Shown here one piece after another: positions 44,017 to 51,574 of a stretch of DNA of 64,000 nucleotides. The translations under genes and the position numbers were made by a program. The DNA is from Deltaproteobacteria bacterium. Lineage in GTDB: Bacteria; Myxococcota_A; Polyangia; Polyangiales; Sandaracinaceae. The notes under the pieces are model-generated. The model did not search any database. It was not told the DNA's origin and saw nothing but the letters and a program-made list of their open reading frames with translations. The DNA lies in NCBI GenBank assembly GCA_017303575.1, contig JAFLCL010000013.1, positions 1 through 64,000 of the forward strand, in the 5' to 3' direction. Within the stretch, counting starts at the first letter, position 1. Each line of letters opens with the position of its first letter.

Positions 44017-45917
44017 TCGCGTGGCTTCTTCGTCACCATCGCGTCGATCTGATCGCACGGCGTGGGGCGGCCGAAGAGGAAGCCCTGGAGGTAGTCGAAG
44101 CCCACCTCGGAGAGGAACGTGCGCTGCTCGACCAGCTCCACGCCCTCGGCCGTGGAGTGCATGTCGAGCCCGCGCGCGAGCGACGCGATCGAGCGCACGA
44201 GGTTCTTGCTGCGCGGGTCGTCCATCGCGCGCACGACGAAGCTGCGATCGACCTTGAGGCCATCGAAGGGGAGGGCCTGGAGGTGATTGAGCGACGAGTA
44301 GCCGGTGCCGAAGTCGTCGAGCACGAGCTGCACGCCCGCGTTGCGGAGCTTGATGAGACCGTCGGCGATCTCGCTCGTGAGATCGACGAACACGCTCTCG
44401 GTGATCTCCACCTTCACGCGATCGGCGGGCACGCCCGAGTCCGCGATCATGTGCCGAAGGAGCTCCATGTGGCCGGGGTCGCGGGCCTGCACGGGCGAGA
44501 GGTTCACGCTCATCGTGAGGTGGCGCGCGTTCGCCGTGAGGGCGCGCCAGCGCGCGAGCTGGACGAGGCTCTCCCCGAGCACGTAGGCGCCGATCAGCTG
44601 GATCAGGCCGCGCTCTTCGGCGACGGGCACGAACTCCGTGGGCGGCACAGCGCCGAGCGAGCTGCGACGCCAGCGCACGAGCGCCTCGAAGCCCGTGAGG
44701 AGGCCATCTTCTGCGCGGTGGATCGGCTGGTACTCGACGTCGATCTCCTTGCGGACGACGGCGTCGCGGAGGTTTCTCGCGATGGCCGCCACGCGCGACG
44801 CGCGCCCACGCAGGCCCGGCTCGTAGACCATCGTGCGGTTGCGACCGAGCTCCTTCGCGCGCTGCAGGGCGAGGAGCGCATCACCGAGCACCAGCTCGGG
44901 CGCCTCGAGGCCCTTCAGATCGCGCACGCCCATCGACGCGGTGAGCACGAGCTCGCGGCCGTCGGGGTGGAGCGCCGGTCGCGCTGCGCCGTTGAGGATG
45001 TCGAGCGTCGCTTCGTCCCAGCCGCTCGTGACGAGCACCGCGAACTCGTCGCCGCCGATGCGCGCGACGGTGTCACCGCGGCCGACCGCTGCGACGAGGC
45101 GCCGCGCGACCTCGACGACCACACGATCACCGACCGAGTGTCCGAACGCTTCGTTGATCGAGCGCAGGCGATCGAGGCCCACCACCACGACGTGGCCGCT
45201 CGCGTCGCGCAGGAGCGCCTGTCCCAGACGATCGAGGAAGAGCGCGCGGTTCGGCAGGCCCGTCATGCGATCGTGGAAGGCCTCGTAGCGAAGGCGGCGC
45301 TCGACCTCCTTGCGCTCGCTCTCGTCGACGACCGTGCTGAGCACGAGCGTCTCGCCCTGCTCTCCGACCACGATGCGCGTCACCGATCGACACGTGACGA
45401 CGCGGCCGTCGATGCGCACGAGGCGCTTCTCGACGACGTGCGCTCCGCCGTGCTCGCCGCTGTCGAGGCTCTCGCGCAGGACGCGCGAGGACTCGGCGTG
45501 GATGGTCGCGTCCTCGGCGACGAGCAGCTCCGAGAGGTTCTTTCCGAAGAGCTCGTCGGTGCGATAGCCGAGCAGTGTGGCGAACGCTTCGTTCACCCGC
45601 ACGAGGCGTCCGTCCGTCGTGCGCAGCAGCATGCCGACCGCGGCCTCGTCGAACAGCAGCCGGAACTGGTCGCGCTGCGCCACCGCTGCGATCAGCAGCG
45701 GAGCAGACGGCCTGGGCGGCACGCTGGCGGGTGCGCCGCTCGGCTCGGACGGTGACGCGGCCGCTGGGCCTCGCCCCGCCGGATCGTCGGGGGCGCTCAT
45801 CGGAACCGGGCCATCGTACCGGAAACCGATGCCGCTTTCGTAGCTCGACCTCGCTCCCTCGTGAGGGACGCCCTCGGGCGGGGTCTCGTCGTCGCGTGAG
45901 CCGAGGCGCTTCTTCAT
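44013..45917 (-). CDS. PAS-GGDEF-EAL cyclic-di-GMP protein
   Basis: A 634-residue protein for making and/or breaking cyclic di-GMP. A disordered N-terminus (about 1-75) is followed by a PAS domain (about 80-200, FRLLFDEAAVGMLLRTTDGR). Next is a GGDEF domain (about 210-370) with intact ARIGGDEFAVL, and an EAL domain (about 385-630). The EAL set is complete: FEALVRW, SVNLSPVQ, VEITES, LDDFGTGYSSLN, LKVDRSF, AEGVE and LQGFLFGRP. So both cyclase and phosphodiesterase could work; PAS probably senses a ligand or redox state. No transmembrane helix. ATG 45917 overlaps the stop of the MFS gene, and its own stop overlaps the acyltransferase start. Confidence 0.93.
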   Translation of the reverse strand: MKKRLGSRDDETPPEGVPHEGARSSYESGIGFRYDGPVPMSAPDDPAGRGPAAASPSEPSGAPASVPPRPSAPLLIAAVAQRDQFRLLFDEAAVGMLLRTTDGRLVRVNEAFATLLGYRTDELFGKNLSELLVAEDATIHAESSRVLRESLDSGEHGGAHVVEKRLVRIDGRVVTCRSVTRIVVGEQGETLVLSTVVDESERKEVERRLRYEAFHDRMTGLPNRALFLDRLGQALLRDASGHVVVVGLDRLRSINEAFGHSVGDRVVVEVARRLVAAVGRGDTVARIGGDEFAVLVTSGWDEATLDILNGAARPALHPDGRELVLTASMGVRDLKGLEAPELVLGDALLALQRAKELGRNRTMVYEPGLRGRASRVAAIARNLRDAVVRKEIDVEYQPIHRAEDGLLTGFEALVRWRRSSLGAVPPTEFVPVAEERGLIQLIGAYVLGESLVQLARWRALTANARHLTMSVNLSPVQARDPGHMELLRHMIADSGVPADRVKVEITESVFVDLTSEIADGLIKLRNAGVQLVLDDFGTGYSSLNHLQALPFDGLKVDRSFVVRAMDDPRSKNLVRSIASLARGLDMHSTAEGVELVEQRTFLSEVGFDYLQGFLFGRPTPCDQIDAMVTKKPRE

Positions 45918-47188
45918 GCGCGGCCCTCGTCCTCGACGAAGTCCATCGGTTTGCCGAACGTCTCTTCGATCCCGAAGATCGCGACGAACGCGACGACCAC
46001 CACGACGGCGCCCACCGCGAGCGCGGCGCCGAGGACGCCGAGGCTGGGCTTGAGCGCGAGGAAGGCGAGGTTCATCGGGACGACGGATCCTCGCACGAAG
46101 TTCGGGGCGGTGGTGGTCGCCGTCGCGCGGAGGTTCGTGCCGAACTGCTCGGCCGCGACGGTGACGAACACCGCCCAGTAGCCGTTCGTGATCCCGAGCA
46201 CGAGCACACACGCGTAGAAGGCGTGGATCGAGCTCGCGCCGAGCGTCGCGTACGCAGCGATCGCGACGGCGTTGAAGCCGACGAACGCGAACAGCACACG
46301 CTTGCGGCTCTTCAAGACCTGACTGATCCACCCGCTGCCGAAGTCGCCGATCGCCAGACCCAGGTACGCGAACAAGAGCGCGATGCGCGCAGTGGGCGCG
46401 GGCGAGAGCCCCAAGCCCGTGGGACCTGCGATCTCTTCGGCGAGGCTGGCGAGCAGGCCGATCGCGAACCACACCGGCATGCCGCAGAGGATCACGCACA
46501 CGTAGCGGAGCGCGCGGCGCCGGTTCGTGAAGAGGGCGAAGAAGTTGCCGCGGGTGACGCCGCTCTCTTTGGTCTTCTGGAAGATGCCGGACTCGAGCAC
46601 ACCCACGCGCAGCGCGAGGAGCAGGAGGCCCATGATGCCGCCGAGCCAGTACGCGTAGTTCCACTGCACGACGGTCGCGACCCCTGCCGCGAGCAACGCG
46701 CCGCAGATCCCCACGCCCGCGATGATCGTCGTGCCGATGCCGCGCTTGTCGGCGGGCATCATCTCGGAGACGAGCGTGATGCCTGCGCCGAGCTCGCCCG
46801 CGAGGCCGATGCCCGCGATGAGACGCAGCCACGCGTAGGTCTCGACGTCCGTCACGAAGCCGTTCGCGATGTTCGCGAGCGAGTACATGAGGATCGACCC
46901 GAAGAGCACGCTGAGCCGACCGCGCTTGTCGCCGAGGATGCCCCACAGCACGCCGCCGACCAGCATCCCCGTCATCTGGTAGTTGAGCAGGCGCACGCCG
47001 ACGACGAGCACGTCGGCCTCGGCCACGCCGATGGAGAGCAAGCTGTCGCGCCTCACGACGCCGAAGAGGATCAGGTCGTAGATGTCGACGAGGTAGCCGA
47101 GCGCGGCGACGATCACCGCGAGCTTCACCGAGGGGCTGAAGGGCGCGCTCGGCCTCGCGGGGGACGGGATCTCGGCGGCCTCGGACAT
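45914..47188 (-). CDS. MFS transporter, metabolite:H+ symporter type
   Basis: A 424-residue 12-helix transporter of the MFS sugar/metabolite symporter group. The N-terminus VKLAVIVAALGYLVDIYDLI, the loop 2-3 motif GDKRGRLSVLFGS and LRLIAGIGLAGELGAGITLV, with SEMMPADKRG after it, fit ShiA/ProP/KgtP-like proteins that import small organic acids or osmolytes. Substrate is not assignable. It leads a three-gene unit whose other members make or break cyclic di-GMP and acylate lipids, all linked by 4-bp overlaps. It is divergent from the lipoprotein at 47259. Confidence 0.9.
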   Translation of the reverse strand: MSEAAEIPSPARPSAPFSPSVKLAVIVAALGYLVDIYDLILFGVVRRDSLLSIGVAEADVLVVGVRLLNYQMTGMLVGGVLWGILGDKRGRLSVLFGSILMYSLANIANGFVTDVETYAWLRLIAGIGLAGELGAGITLVSEMMPADKRGIGTTIIAGVGICGALLAAGVATVVQWNYAYWLGGIMGLLLLALRVGVLESGIFQKTKESGVTRGNFFALFTNRRRALRYVCVILCGMPVWFAIGLLASLAEEIAGPTGLGLSPAPTARIALLFAYLGLAIGDFGSGWISQVLKSRKRVLFAFVGFNAVAIAAYATLGASSIHAFYACVLVLGITNGYWAVFVTVAAEQFGTNLRATATTTAPNFVRGSVVPMNLAFLALKPSLGVLGAALAVGAVVVVVAFVAIFGIEETFGKPMDFVEDEGRA

Positions 47189-47258
47189 CGGATTCGCACG
47201 CTAACACGGTGCCCGCGGCGACCGGCACATCGTCTCGCGCCGCTCTATCCTCCGCGTC

Positions 47259-48230
47259 ATGCGCCATCGCCTTTCTTCTCTTTCTCTCTCGTGTCTCCTC
47301 CTCACCGCCTGCGCGTGCGAGACCTCACCGACGCCCGACGCAGCGGTCACGCCCGACGCGTTCGTGGAGACCGATGCGAGAGAGGACGACGCGGGCCGCG
47401 ACACCGGCGAGGGCACGGACGTCGGCAGCGACGCGCCGCTCACGCCCGACGCGCCGAGCTGTCTCGTCTCGCACGGGGCTGGTGAGCGCTACCCGCTCGC
47501 GGACCACTGCAACTTCTGCGAGTGCGGCGCCGACGGCGTCGAGACCTGCACCGAGCGCACGTGCGCGCCGCCGTTCACCACGTGTGACTTCGAGGGCAGC
47601 GACTACGACTACGGCGAGACGTTCGATCTCGGGGACGGCTGCAACGAGTGTGTGTGCGCGCCGAGCGGCATCGCGTGCACGCGTCGCACGTGCGAGGGCG
47701 CGCGCGAAGAGGGCGCGATCCTCCTCGAGGACCTGAACGAGGGCTGCGGCCCGCGCGCGGGCTTCACCGCAGGCAACGTGCTCGCGGAGCTTCCCTTCGA
47801 CACGATCGAGGCGCCGTTCCTCTACGAGCGCATGCGCGAGACCTATCCCGAGACGCGCGCGGACACGACGCTCTCGCTGCGCATCGCGTACGCGGGCGGC
47901 TTCGCGGTGTGTCGCCTCGAGGCCGAGGATCGCGCGGCCATCGACATGGAGGTCGTGCTCGAGTGGCAGACGGCGGACGGTGCCTTCGACGAAGGTATCC
48001 ACGCGTACCTCCGCAAGAACGACTTCGGCTTCCTCGACGCGTGGTTCGTGCTGAGCACGCTGCCCGTGGGCAGCATCGAGGGCACCTACACGCCAGCCTG
48101 CCCGCTGCCGCGTGATCTCTCGTTCAGCGCGCAGATCGAGCGCACCGGCGCGGCGAGCGGCAGCGTGAACAAGACGTGCGAGGCCGACATCGGCCTCACC
48201 GTCGGGTCGTTCGAGGTCGCGGCGCCGTAG
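47259..48230 (+). CDS. Asp-linker lipoprotein with VWC-like Cys module
   Basis: A 323-residue probable lipoprotein. The signal region SCLLLTACAC gives the lipobox, followed by a linker of TPDA-type repeats (about 20-60). Residues about 65-145 are Cys-rich (CNFCECGADGVETCTERTC, then GCNECVCAPSGIACTRRTC), which resembles a von Willebrand factor C or pacifastin-like unit. The C-terminal part (about 150-323) is a beta-rich domain with a few Cys (SLRIAYAGGFAVCRLEAED, ends LTVGSFEVAAP). No enzyme motif. It converges with the beta-rich lipoprotein at 48249. Confidence 0.8.
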   Translation: MRHRLSSLSLSCLLLTACACETSPTPDAAVTPDAFVETDAREDDAGRDTGEGTDVGSDAPLTPDAPSCLVSHGAGERYPLADHCNFCECGADGVETCTERTCAPPFTTCDFEGSDYDYGETFDLGDGCNECVCAPSGIACTRRTCEGAREEGAILLEDLNEGCGPRAGFTAGNVLAELPFDTIEAPFLYERMRETYPETRADTTLSLRIAYAGGFAVCRLEAEDRAAIDMEVVLEWQTADGAFDEGIHAYLRKNDFGFLDAWFVLSTLPVGSIEGTYTPACPLPRDLSFSAQIERTGAASGSVNKTCEADIGLTVGSFEVAAP

Positions 48231-48248
48231 TCGCGATCCTCGAAGCGA

Positions 48249-49679
48249 TCAGGGGCAGTCGCGCTCGCGCACGAGCTCGCCGGCGATGTCGGTGCCGGTC
48301 AGCTCGCTCGTGTAGTCCGTGAGGAGACAGCTCGAGGCCGAGCACGCGAACGAGACGCCGTCACCCGCGGAGCGCTCGATCGTGACGTCGGTCATCGCGG
48401 GGCCTTCGTAGTCCTCGAAGCCGTTGCCGCGCAGGCGGATCGCGCCGAGCACGGGCGTGGGCAGGCTCGCGCAGTGGAGCACCGCGCTCGAGCCGCCGAG
48501 ATCGCGACCCGCGTCCGCGACCACGATGTGAGCGAGCGCGGTGACCTCGGGCTCGAACGAGCCCGCCACGAGGAAGAGGCCTACCCAGTCGCCTGCGGCC
48601 GGCGCCTCGGACGCGCTGCCGAAGCGGATGGGCGCCTCGGCGGTGCCGATCGCCACGAGGTTGCCCGCGTCGTCCATGCCCGACGTGCTGCCGACGACGA
48701 GCGACGTTCCGTCGAAGCGCAGCTCCGCGCCGGCCTCGATCGTGAGCGTGGGGATCGGGCTCGTGCTGCTCTCGCGCTGGACGAGCACGTCGTCGCGGAA
48801 GAGGAACGCGACGCCCAGATCGCCCGGGATGGTCGTGTCGGTGGTGATGTCGCCGTTCGCCATGCGCACCACACGCGCAGCCGCGGGCAGCGACGCGCCG
48901 AAGTGGATCGTGTCGGCGTTCAGCGTGCTCACGCCGATCGTCGTCGCGTCCATCGCGGCGTCGGGCACGCTCGGATCCTGCGCGTCGAGGTAGATCGACG
49001 CGTCCTCCGCGAGGCCCGCGTTGCGCAGCGAGAGCATCATGCCCGCGGTGCCCACGAGGTGGACATCGTGCGCGTCGAGGAGCTCGGCGTAGTTCGCGTC
49101 GACACGCAGCGCGCCCGCGCCGCCTGCCCCGCCGCCGATCAGCGTGAGGTGCGAGAGGCTCGCGGTGGACGCCGACGAGAGCGTGATCGAGTTCCACTCG
49201 CTGCCCTCCACGGCCGGCTCGAAGACGACGGGCGAGGACGCCGTGCCGCTCACGACGAGCCGGCTCTGGCTGCCGCTCGAGCCCTCGCGGAGGTCGATCG
49301 TCGGGGGTGAGCCACCAGCCGCGTCGAGGCACACGTGCGTGCCGGCCTCGAGCGTGAGCGTGACGCCCTGCACGTCGAGCGAGCCGAGCACGAAGTAGGT
49401 GTGTGCGGCGTCCCACGTCGTGTCCTCGTCGATCACGGTGTCGCCGCCCGAGTTGCGGCCGACGGCGATCTGCGTGGGATCGTCGGCGTCGAGCGCGGGG
49501 CATCCGCTCGAGGGCACGAACGCATCGGGATCACCCATCGATCCAGGCGCATCGGGATCGCCCATCGATCCGGGCGCGTCGTGATCGACGACGGCTGCAT
49601 CGGGATCCATCGACGTCGGCGGCGGATCACACGCGGCGAGAGAGACCAGAGGAACGCACAAGAGGAGTCGTCGCTGCAT
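48249..49679 (-). CDS. Beta-rich lipoprotein, probable beta-helix
   Basis: A 476-residue probable lipoprotein; the signal is LLLCVPLVSLAAC. A nine-residue repeat (DPDAPGSMG, twice) precedes SGCPALD. The body (about 70-470) consists of strand-turn units such as TYFVLGSLDVQGVTLTLEAG, RLVVSGTASSPVVFEPA, LTIEAGAELRFDG and DNLVAIG-like loops. This is the pattern of right-handed beta-helix or bactofilin-like repeats in myxobacterial surface proteins. Three Cys pairs near the end may form disulfides. No catalytic site. ATG 49679 gives a clean signal sequence. Function unknown. Confidence 0.8.
   Translation of the reverse strand: MQRRLLLCVPLVSLAACDPPPTSMDPDAAVVDHDAPGSMGDPDAPGSMGDPDAFVPSSGCPALDADDPTQIAVGRNSGGDTVIDEDTTWDAAHTYFVLGSLDVQGVTLTLEAGTHVCLDAAGGSPPTIDLREGSSGSQSRLVVSGTASSPVVFEPAVEGSEWNSITLSSASTASLSHLTLIGGGAGGAGALRVDANYAELLDAHDVHLVGTAGMMLSLRNAGLAEDASIYLDAQDPSVPDAAMDATTIGVSTLNADTIHFGASLPAAARVVRMANGDITTDTTIPGDLGVAFLFRDDVLVQRESSTSPIPTLTIEAGAELRFDGTSLVVGSTSGMDDAGNLVAIGTAEAPIRFGSASEAPAAGDWVGLFLVAGSFEPEVTALAHIVVADAGRDLGGSSAVLHCASLPTPVLGAIRLRGNGFEDYEGPAMTDVTIERSAGDGVSFACSASSCLLTDYTSELTGTDIAGELVRERDCP
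49522..49575 (-). repeat. 27-bp in-frame tandem repeat, two copies
   Basis: Two near-identical 27-bp units (49522-49548 and 49549-49575) encode a repeated nine-residue Asp-Pro-Asp-Ala-Pro-Gly-Ser-Met-Gly linker next to the lipid-attachment end of the lipoprotein. A third, degenerate unit follows. It is analogous to the 15-bp repeat at 22172. Confidence 0.85.
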
Positions 49680-49800
49680 GCCCGCCGCGATTGCAGCGCA
49701 CGTGCCGGGCGCGTCGCATCACGAAATGCCCAGAAACGTGGGCGATCCGCGATCGTTCGGCGCACACGCCCGCGTGCGCGCCCGCGTGCCTCGGCGCGAG

Positions 49801-50523
49801 TCAGGCGCAGTCACCGCCATACAGATAGAGGTGTCCGTCGCGCTCTTCGCAGGTCACGTCCGGGGTATGGGCGAAGCACTCGCAGCCCTCGCAGTCGTCG
49901 GCGATGGGGAGACACGTCTCGTCGCCGGGGCAGCCGAAGCTGGCGCACGCCTGGTCCGCACGGCAGCTGCCCGGTCCGCACGCGTACGAGCTGCACACGG
50001 CGCAGTCGGCGACGGGGCCCTCGACCCACGCGCCGAGCCGGCAGATCGCCGCCGTGTCGCAGCACGAGTCGCCGCACACCTGGCCCTCGAGCGGGCATGC
50101 AGCGCCCACACGTCGCACGGCCGGGCACGGTGCGGGGCCCGGCGCAGGCTCGCACTCCCATCGCGGCGTGGGGCCGGCGAAGTCGCAGCGACAGTCGGGT
50201 CCCGGCGGCGGGCCCAGGCACGTCGGGGGACAGAGCTCCGCGGGCGTCGTCCCGATCGGGCACATCCACGTACTGCCTACACACGTCGGCGGATAGAACG
50301 CATCGCCGCCGCAGACCACGCACATGCTCGGTCCGGTGCCGCTGCAGCCAGCATCGCCCATCGCGATCGGCGCGTCGTGACCGTCACCGCCACCGTCGAG
50401 CACCGCGGCGTCGAGGTCTCGCACGTGCGAGTCGCCGCAGCTGCAGCCCACCACGAACGACGCAGCCACGAAGAAGGCGGTGATCACGAGCCACGGAAGG
50501 AAGGGAGACGAAACCAAGCGCAT
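49801..50523 (-). CDS. Cys-rich lipoprotein (paralogue of 17923-18789)
   Basis: A 240-residue probable lipoprotein with the signal FFVAASFVVGCSCGDSH. After a short Asp/Gly linker comes a Cys-rich body (CVVCGGDAFYPPTC, GQVCGDSCC, CGPGSCRADQACASFGC, CEGCECFAHTPDVTCEE) ending in RDGHLYLYGGDCA. This is block-for-block similar to the lipoprotein at 17923-18789, 31 kb away on the other strand, so it is a dispersed duplicate. Cys are probably in disulfides. No family is claimed. ATG 50523 is chosen for the signal peptide. The 213-bp region to the next gene holds nothing clear. Confidence 0.8.
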   Translation of the reverse strand: MRLVSSPFLPWLVITAFFVAASFVVGCSCGDSHVRDLDAAVLDGGGDGHDAPIAMGDAGCSGTGPSMCVVCGGDAFYPPTCVGSTWMCPIGTTPAELCPPTCLGPPPGPDCRCDFAGPTPRWECEPAPGPAPCPAVRRVGAACPLEGQVCGDSCCDTAAICRLGAWVEGPVADCAVCSSYACGPGSCRADQACASFGCPGDETCLPIADDCEGCECFAHTPDVTCEERDGHLYLYGGDCA

Positions 50524-50736
50524 GGCGGCCCTCTCAGCAGTGGCCGTGCCAGCGGTCGTGCCGGGTCGTGATCGCGAATTCCGTTCAGTCATGGGCGATC
50601 CGAGAGCACGAGGTGTGTCGAGCTGCGCCGCGGCCGGATCGAATGGATGTCGAGCGCCTTTCGCAGCGGCCCGCGCCCGTGCTAACGCGGCGCCGTTCGC
50701 GCGTTGGGCGCGACGCGCAGAACCGAGGAGCGAGCG

Positions 50737-51234
50737 ATGATCGAGGACGGCAAGGTGGTGAGCGTCAACTACACGCTCAAGAACGACGCAGGCGAGCTGC
50801 TCGACAGCTCTGCGCCCGACGAGCCGCTCGCGTACCTCCACGGCGCGCACAACATCGTGCCGGGCCTCGAGCGCAAGCTCACGGGCCGCAAGCCCGGCGA
50901 CAAGCTCGAGGTCGTCGTCGATCCGGGCGATGGCTACGGCATGCGCGATCCGCGCGGCGTGCAGGACGTGCCCCGCAACGCCTTCCCGCCCGACGCACCG
51001 CTCGAGGTCGGCGCGTCGTTCGTCGTCGAGACGCCGAACGGCGAGCTGATGCAGCTGCACGTCACGGCGATCAAGCCCGGTCCCGACGGCGTCGATCTCA
51101 TCACGTGCGACGCGAACCACCCGCTCGCGGGTGAGCGTCTCCACTTCTCCGTCGAGGTCGTCGGCGTGCGCGAGCCCACGGACGAAGAGCGCACGCACGG
51201 CCACGTGCACGGCCCCGGCGGCCACCACCATTGA
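50737..51234 (+). CDS. slyD: SlyD-type FKBP peptidyl-prolyl isomerase
   Basis: A 165-residue SlyD-like chaperone/prolyl isomerase. The FKBP core is split by the insert-in-flap domain (about 70-125). Markers are VVSVNYTLKNDAGELLDSS, LHGAHNIVPGLERKLTGRK, PGDGYG and CDANHPLAGERLHFSVEVV. The C-terminus is His-rich (THGHVHGPGGHHH) and should bind Ni or other metal ions. A strong ribosome site (CGAGGAG) precedes ATG 50737. The protein probably helps folding of cytoplasmic proteins and metal handling; no hydrogenase genes are near. Confidence 0.92.
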   Translation: MIEDGKVVSVNYTLKNDAGELLDSSAPDEPLAYLHGAHNIVPGLERKLTGRKPGDKLEVVVDPGDGYGMRDPRGVQDVPRNAFPPDAPLEVGASFVVETPNGELMQLHVTAIKPGPDGVDLITCDANHPLAGERLHFSVEVVGVREPTDEERTHGHVHGPGGHHH

Positions 51235-51574
51235 GTTTCCCGCGCCTCCGGCGCTCGATGCGGGGCCCGACCCCCGCACCCCCATCGGTCCTTCGTCGCT
51301 TCGCTCCTCCATCCCTCGCGCCTCAAGGGGGCTTCGCCCCCGCCGGCTGGCTCCCCAGAAAGCGCCGATTGTTTCTCGGTCCCTGATGAGAAAGACACCG
51401 CGAGGGGCGCGCGGGCGGGGGTCGCAGCGCAGCGTCGGCGCGGAGACGACACGCGGAGCGGAGGCCCCCGCCCGCGTGACCCGTCCACTGGGTTTCATCT
51501 CGATGGCTCGCCCAGCGGGCGGTCGGCAACTGAGTTGTCTGCGCCTCCGGCCTCGAGTCGGGGGCCCGACCTCG
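51235..51574. repeat. Intergenic repeat, copy D (modules 3 and 2, inverted)
   Basis: This 340-bp spacer has no gene. It contains the hairpin GGGGGC-TTC-GCCCCC (51327-51341), a module 3 copy on the minus strand (51366-51385, one mismatch), and module 2 (51477-51541), which matches 24665-24727 in opposite orientation at about 90% by eye. The last part (51542-51574) ends at the cytochrome stop codon. Reading frames inside it are repeat-derived. Confidence 0.85.

Noticed and set aside
44013..47267. Reading the cyclic-di-GMP protein as one 1084-residue chain
   Set aside because: The upstream part overlaps the MFS gene in another frame; the real start is ATG 45917 with a 4-bp overlap.
45575..47485. 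Plus-strand open frame of about 636 codons
   Set aside because: It is antisense to the MFS and cyclic-di-GMP genes; no domain is visible.
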